Source: Clostridia bacterium (GTDB lineage: Bacteria; Bacillota_A; Clostridia; Oscillospirales; UBA929). Taken from it: DNA of 9,810 nt. Position 1 is the first letter of the stretch. The number at the start of each line of letters is the position of its first letter. The notes beneath the pieces are model-generated. The model saw only the letters and a program-made list of their open reading frames with translations, did no database searches and was not told the DNA's origin. Of this stretch, positions 9,041 to 9,810 are shown one piece after another. Both the position numbers and the translations under genes were made by a program. The stretch lies in contig BNZR01000052.1 in NCBI GenBank assembly GCA_026001245.1, forward strand, positions 1-9,810. Direction: 5' to 3'.

Positions 9041-9392
9041 GGTGGAGGCGAGGGGAGTCGAACCCCTGTCCGAACACGTCTTAACAAAACTTTCTCCGAG
9101 CGCATTCTGTCGTTTACATTCCCTTGTTTAAGCGCCGGCAGACAGGCTCAAAAACTTAGTAGCTTCATGTTACATGACGGGCGCAAAGCTTAACCCGTAC
9201 ACGTTTACCGCTCTCGACGCCCTATCCCAAGCCGCGGTACTCAAGGGTAGGACGGCAACCTAAATCAGGCCGCGTAAGCTAATTCGTAGCTATTATTGTT
9301 GTTAGTTAATTTTTTGTTGCGCTTTTATCGCGGTTCGCCCCCGCGGCTCGCTTATTCAGCCTCAACACACCCGTCGAAACCGGTACGCCCCC
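9040..9392 (-). ncRNA. ssrA: Transfer-messenger RNA (tmRNA)
   Basis: 353-nt one-piece tmRNA for trans-translation, which frees stalled ribosomes and tags the unfinished protein for degradation. The 5' end GGGGGCG (9392-9386) pairs with CGCCTCC near the 3' end with one G-U, forming the 7-bp acceptor stem, followed by A and an encoded CCA (9042-9040). The 5' hallmark ACCGGTTTCGACGGG follows. The T arm AGGGG-TTCGACT-CCCCT is perfect. The tag reading frame ends with the codons for NNNNSYELAYAA and a TGA at 9267-9265. The resume codon cannot be fixed by eye: the frame stays open back through ACT, TTA, AAA, AAA, AAC. The ending AYAA replaces the commoner ALAA. It has its own promoter and terminator. 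Confidence 0.96.
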
Positions 9393-9405
9393 GTGTTGTG
9401 TGTTT

Positions 9406-9434
9406 ATTGTAGCACAGAAAGCTGTTACTGTCAA
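9406..9434 (-). promoter_or_regulatory. Promoter of ssrA
   Basis: On the minus strand a perfect TTGACA (9434-9429), a 17-base spacer and TACAAT (9411-9406) preceded by TGTGC. The mature 5' end lies 13 bases beyond the -10 box, so a leader of about 6-7 bases is probably removed by RNase P. The TGTGCTACAAT core is identical to that of the thrS promoter. Confidence 0.88.
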
Positions 9435-9458
9435 GTGGCGATTTTTGCTGTTTTTCGG

Positions 9459-9487
9459 TTGTTTTCTTGCGTGAAGTATGGTATAAT
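9459..9487 (+). promoter_or_regulatory. Promoter of the Rpn-family gene
   Basis: A perfect -10 TATAAT (9482-9487) with extended TGG before it, and a weak -35 TTGTTT (9459-9464) at 17-base spacing. GGAGG (9498-9502) lies 10 bases before the ATG at 9513. Confidence 0.65.
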
Positions 9488-9512
9488 AGATTCAGATGGA
9501 GGCGGCAGACTT

Positions 9513-9810
9513 ATGACAAGACTGGAATACACGTTCAAAACCGACACCTTGTTCAAAATGCTTTTTGTCCAATACCCCGACTTGCTGAAGCGACTGGTCG
9601 CGGAACTGCTTGCCCTTGACTACGAAAGCATTGGGCAATTTGAGGTAATAAACCCGGATATGCCCCCTGAGTTGCTTGGCGACAAGTTCTGTCATCTTGA
9701 CATCAATATGACGGTGGACGGTCAGCGAGTTGATTTAGAGATTCAAGTAGCCAACAAAGGCGACTACCCGGAGCGTTCTTTGTTCCATTGGGCGCGTGAT
9801 TACTCAACCG
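9513..9810 (+). CDS. Rpn-family PD-(D/E)XK nuclease / putative transposase (partial)
   Basis: Open from ATG at 9513 to the end of the window; 99 complete codons are visible. The N-terminus has the family lead-in KTDTLFKMLF, followed by a short helical part (about 20-35). The nuclease core then begins: D63 in CHLDINMTVDGQ and E76-x-Q78 in VDLEIQVANKGD match the D...ExQ active site of the Rpn / PDDEXK family, proteins first described as transposase-like and shown in E. coli to promote RecA-independent recombination and cut DNA. ERSLFHWARDYS is the typical next helix. Such genes are often about 280-310 residues, so about two thirds lie beyond the window. It is divergent from ssrA and has its own promoter and ribosome binding site. 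Whether the full gene is intact cannot be seen. Confidence 0.85.
   Translation, partial: MTRLEYTFKTDTLFKMLFVQYPDLLKRLVAELLALDYESIGQFEVINPDMPPELLGDKFCHLDINMTVDGQRVDLEIQVANKGDYPERSLFHWARDYST

Noticed and set aside
8963..9193. Plus-strand ORF across the ssrA 3' region
   Set aside because: It is the reverse complement of the tmRNA T arm and downstream domain; the RNA gene explains the sequence.

Overview
The window looks like a chromosomal segment of an anaerobic Gram-positive bacterium of the Clostridia/Oscillospiraceae type. This is inferred from G+C-rich coding DNA with strong AGGAGG-type ribosome binding sites, an iron-sulphur class I fumarase split into separate subunits, a YpsC-like THUMP methyltransferase, an ECF sigma factor with a DUF4367-like anti-sigma partner, and an Rpn/PD-(D/E)XK ORF. 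No species call is possible from sequence reading alone.

Left edge (1-190): the last 37 codons of an IS5-type transposase and a probable IS right end (about 1-125). They are followed by about 65 bp in which I see no gene and no convincing terminator.

Leftward operon (5748 down to 191): thrS, an imidazolonepropionase-like amidohydrolase, fumarase alpha, gmd, rmd. Every junction abuts or overlaps (TAG/ATG touching, ATGA, TGATG, 11-bp overlap), so the five genes are probably one translationally coupled transcript from the promoter at 5777-5805. Gmd and Rmd together would turn GDP-D-mannose into GDP-D-rhamnose for surface polysaccharide. The fumarase alpha subunit has no beta subunit beside it, and the threonyl-tRNA synthetase lacks the N-terminal TGS domain.

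Middle (5749-6965): a compact divergent promoter region whose two -35 boxes touch back to back, then a rightward rRNA methyltransferase gene. Its stop codon lies inside a perfect 12-bp-arm inverted repeat of interspersed-repeat type.

Leftward regulatory module (8960 down to 6975): ECF sigma factor, membrane anti-sigma factor (4-bp overlap), an AT-rich gap with two inverted repeats, a small secreted protein, and a 70-residue cytoplasmic protein of unknown function. This resembles a cell-envelope-stress or secretion-linked sigma module, and its small secreted and cytoplasmic members are the least explained part of the window.

Right edge (9011-9810): the tmRNA gene ssrA on the minus strand, with a clear promoter, an encoded CCA and a terminator starting at the CCA. 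Divergent from it is the beginning of an Rpn-family nuclease/transposase-like gene that runs off the window.
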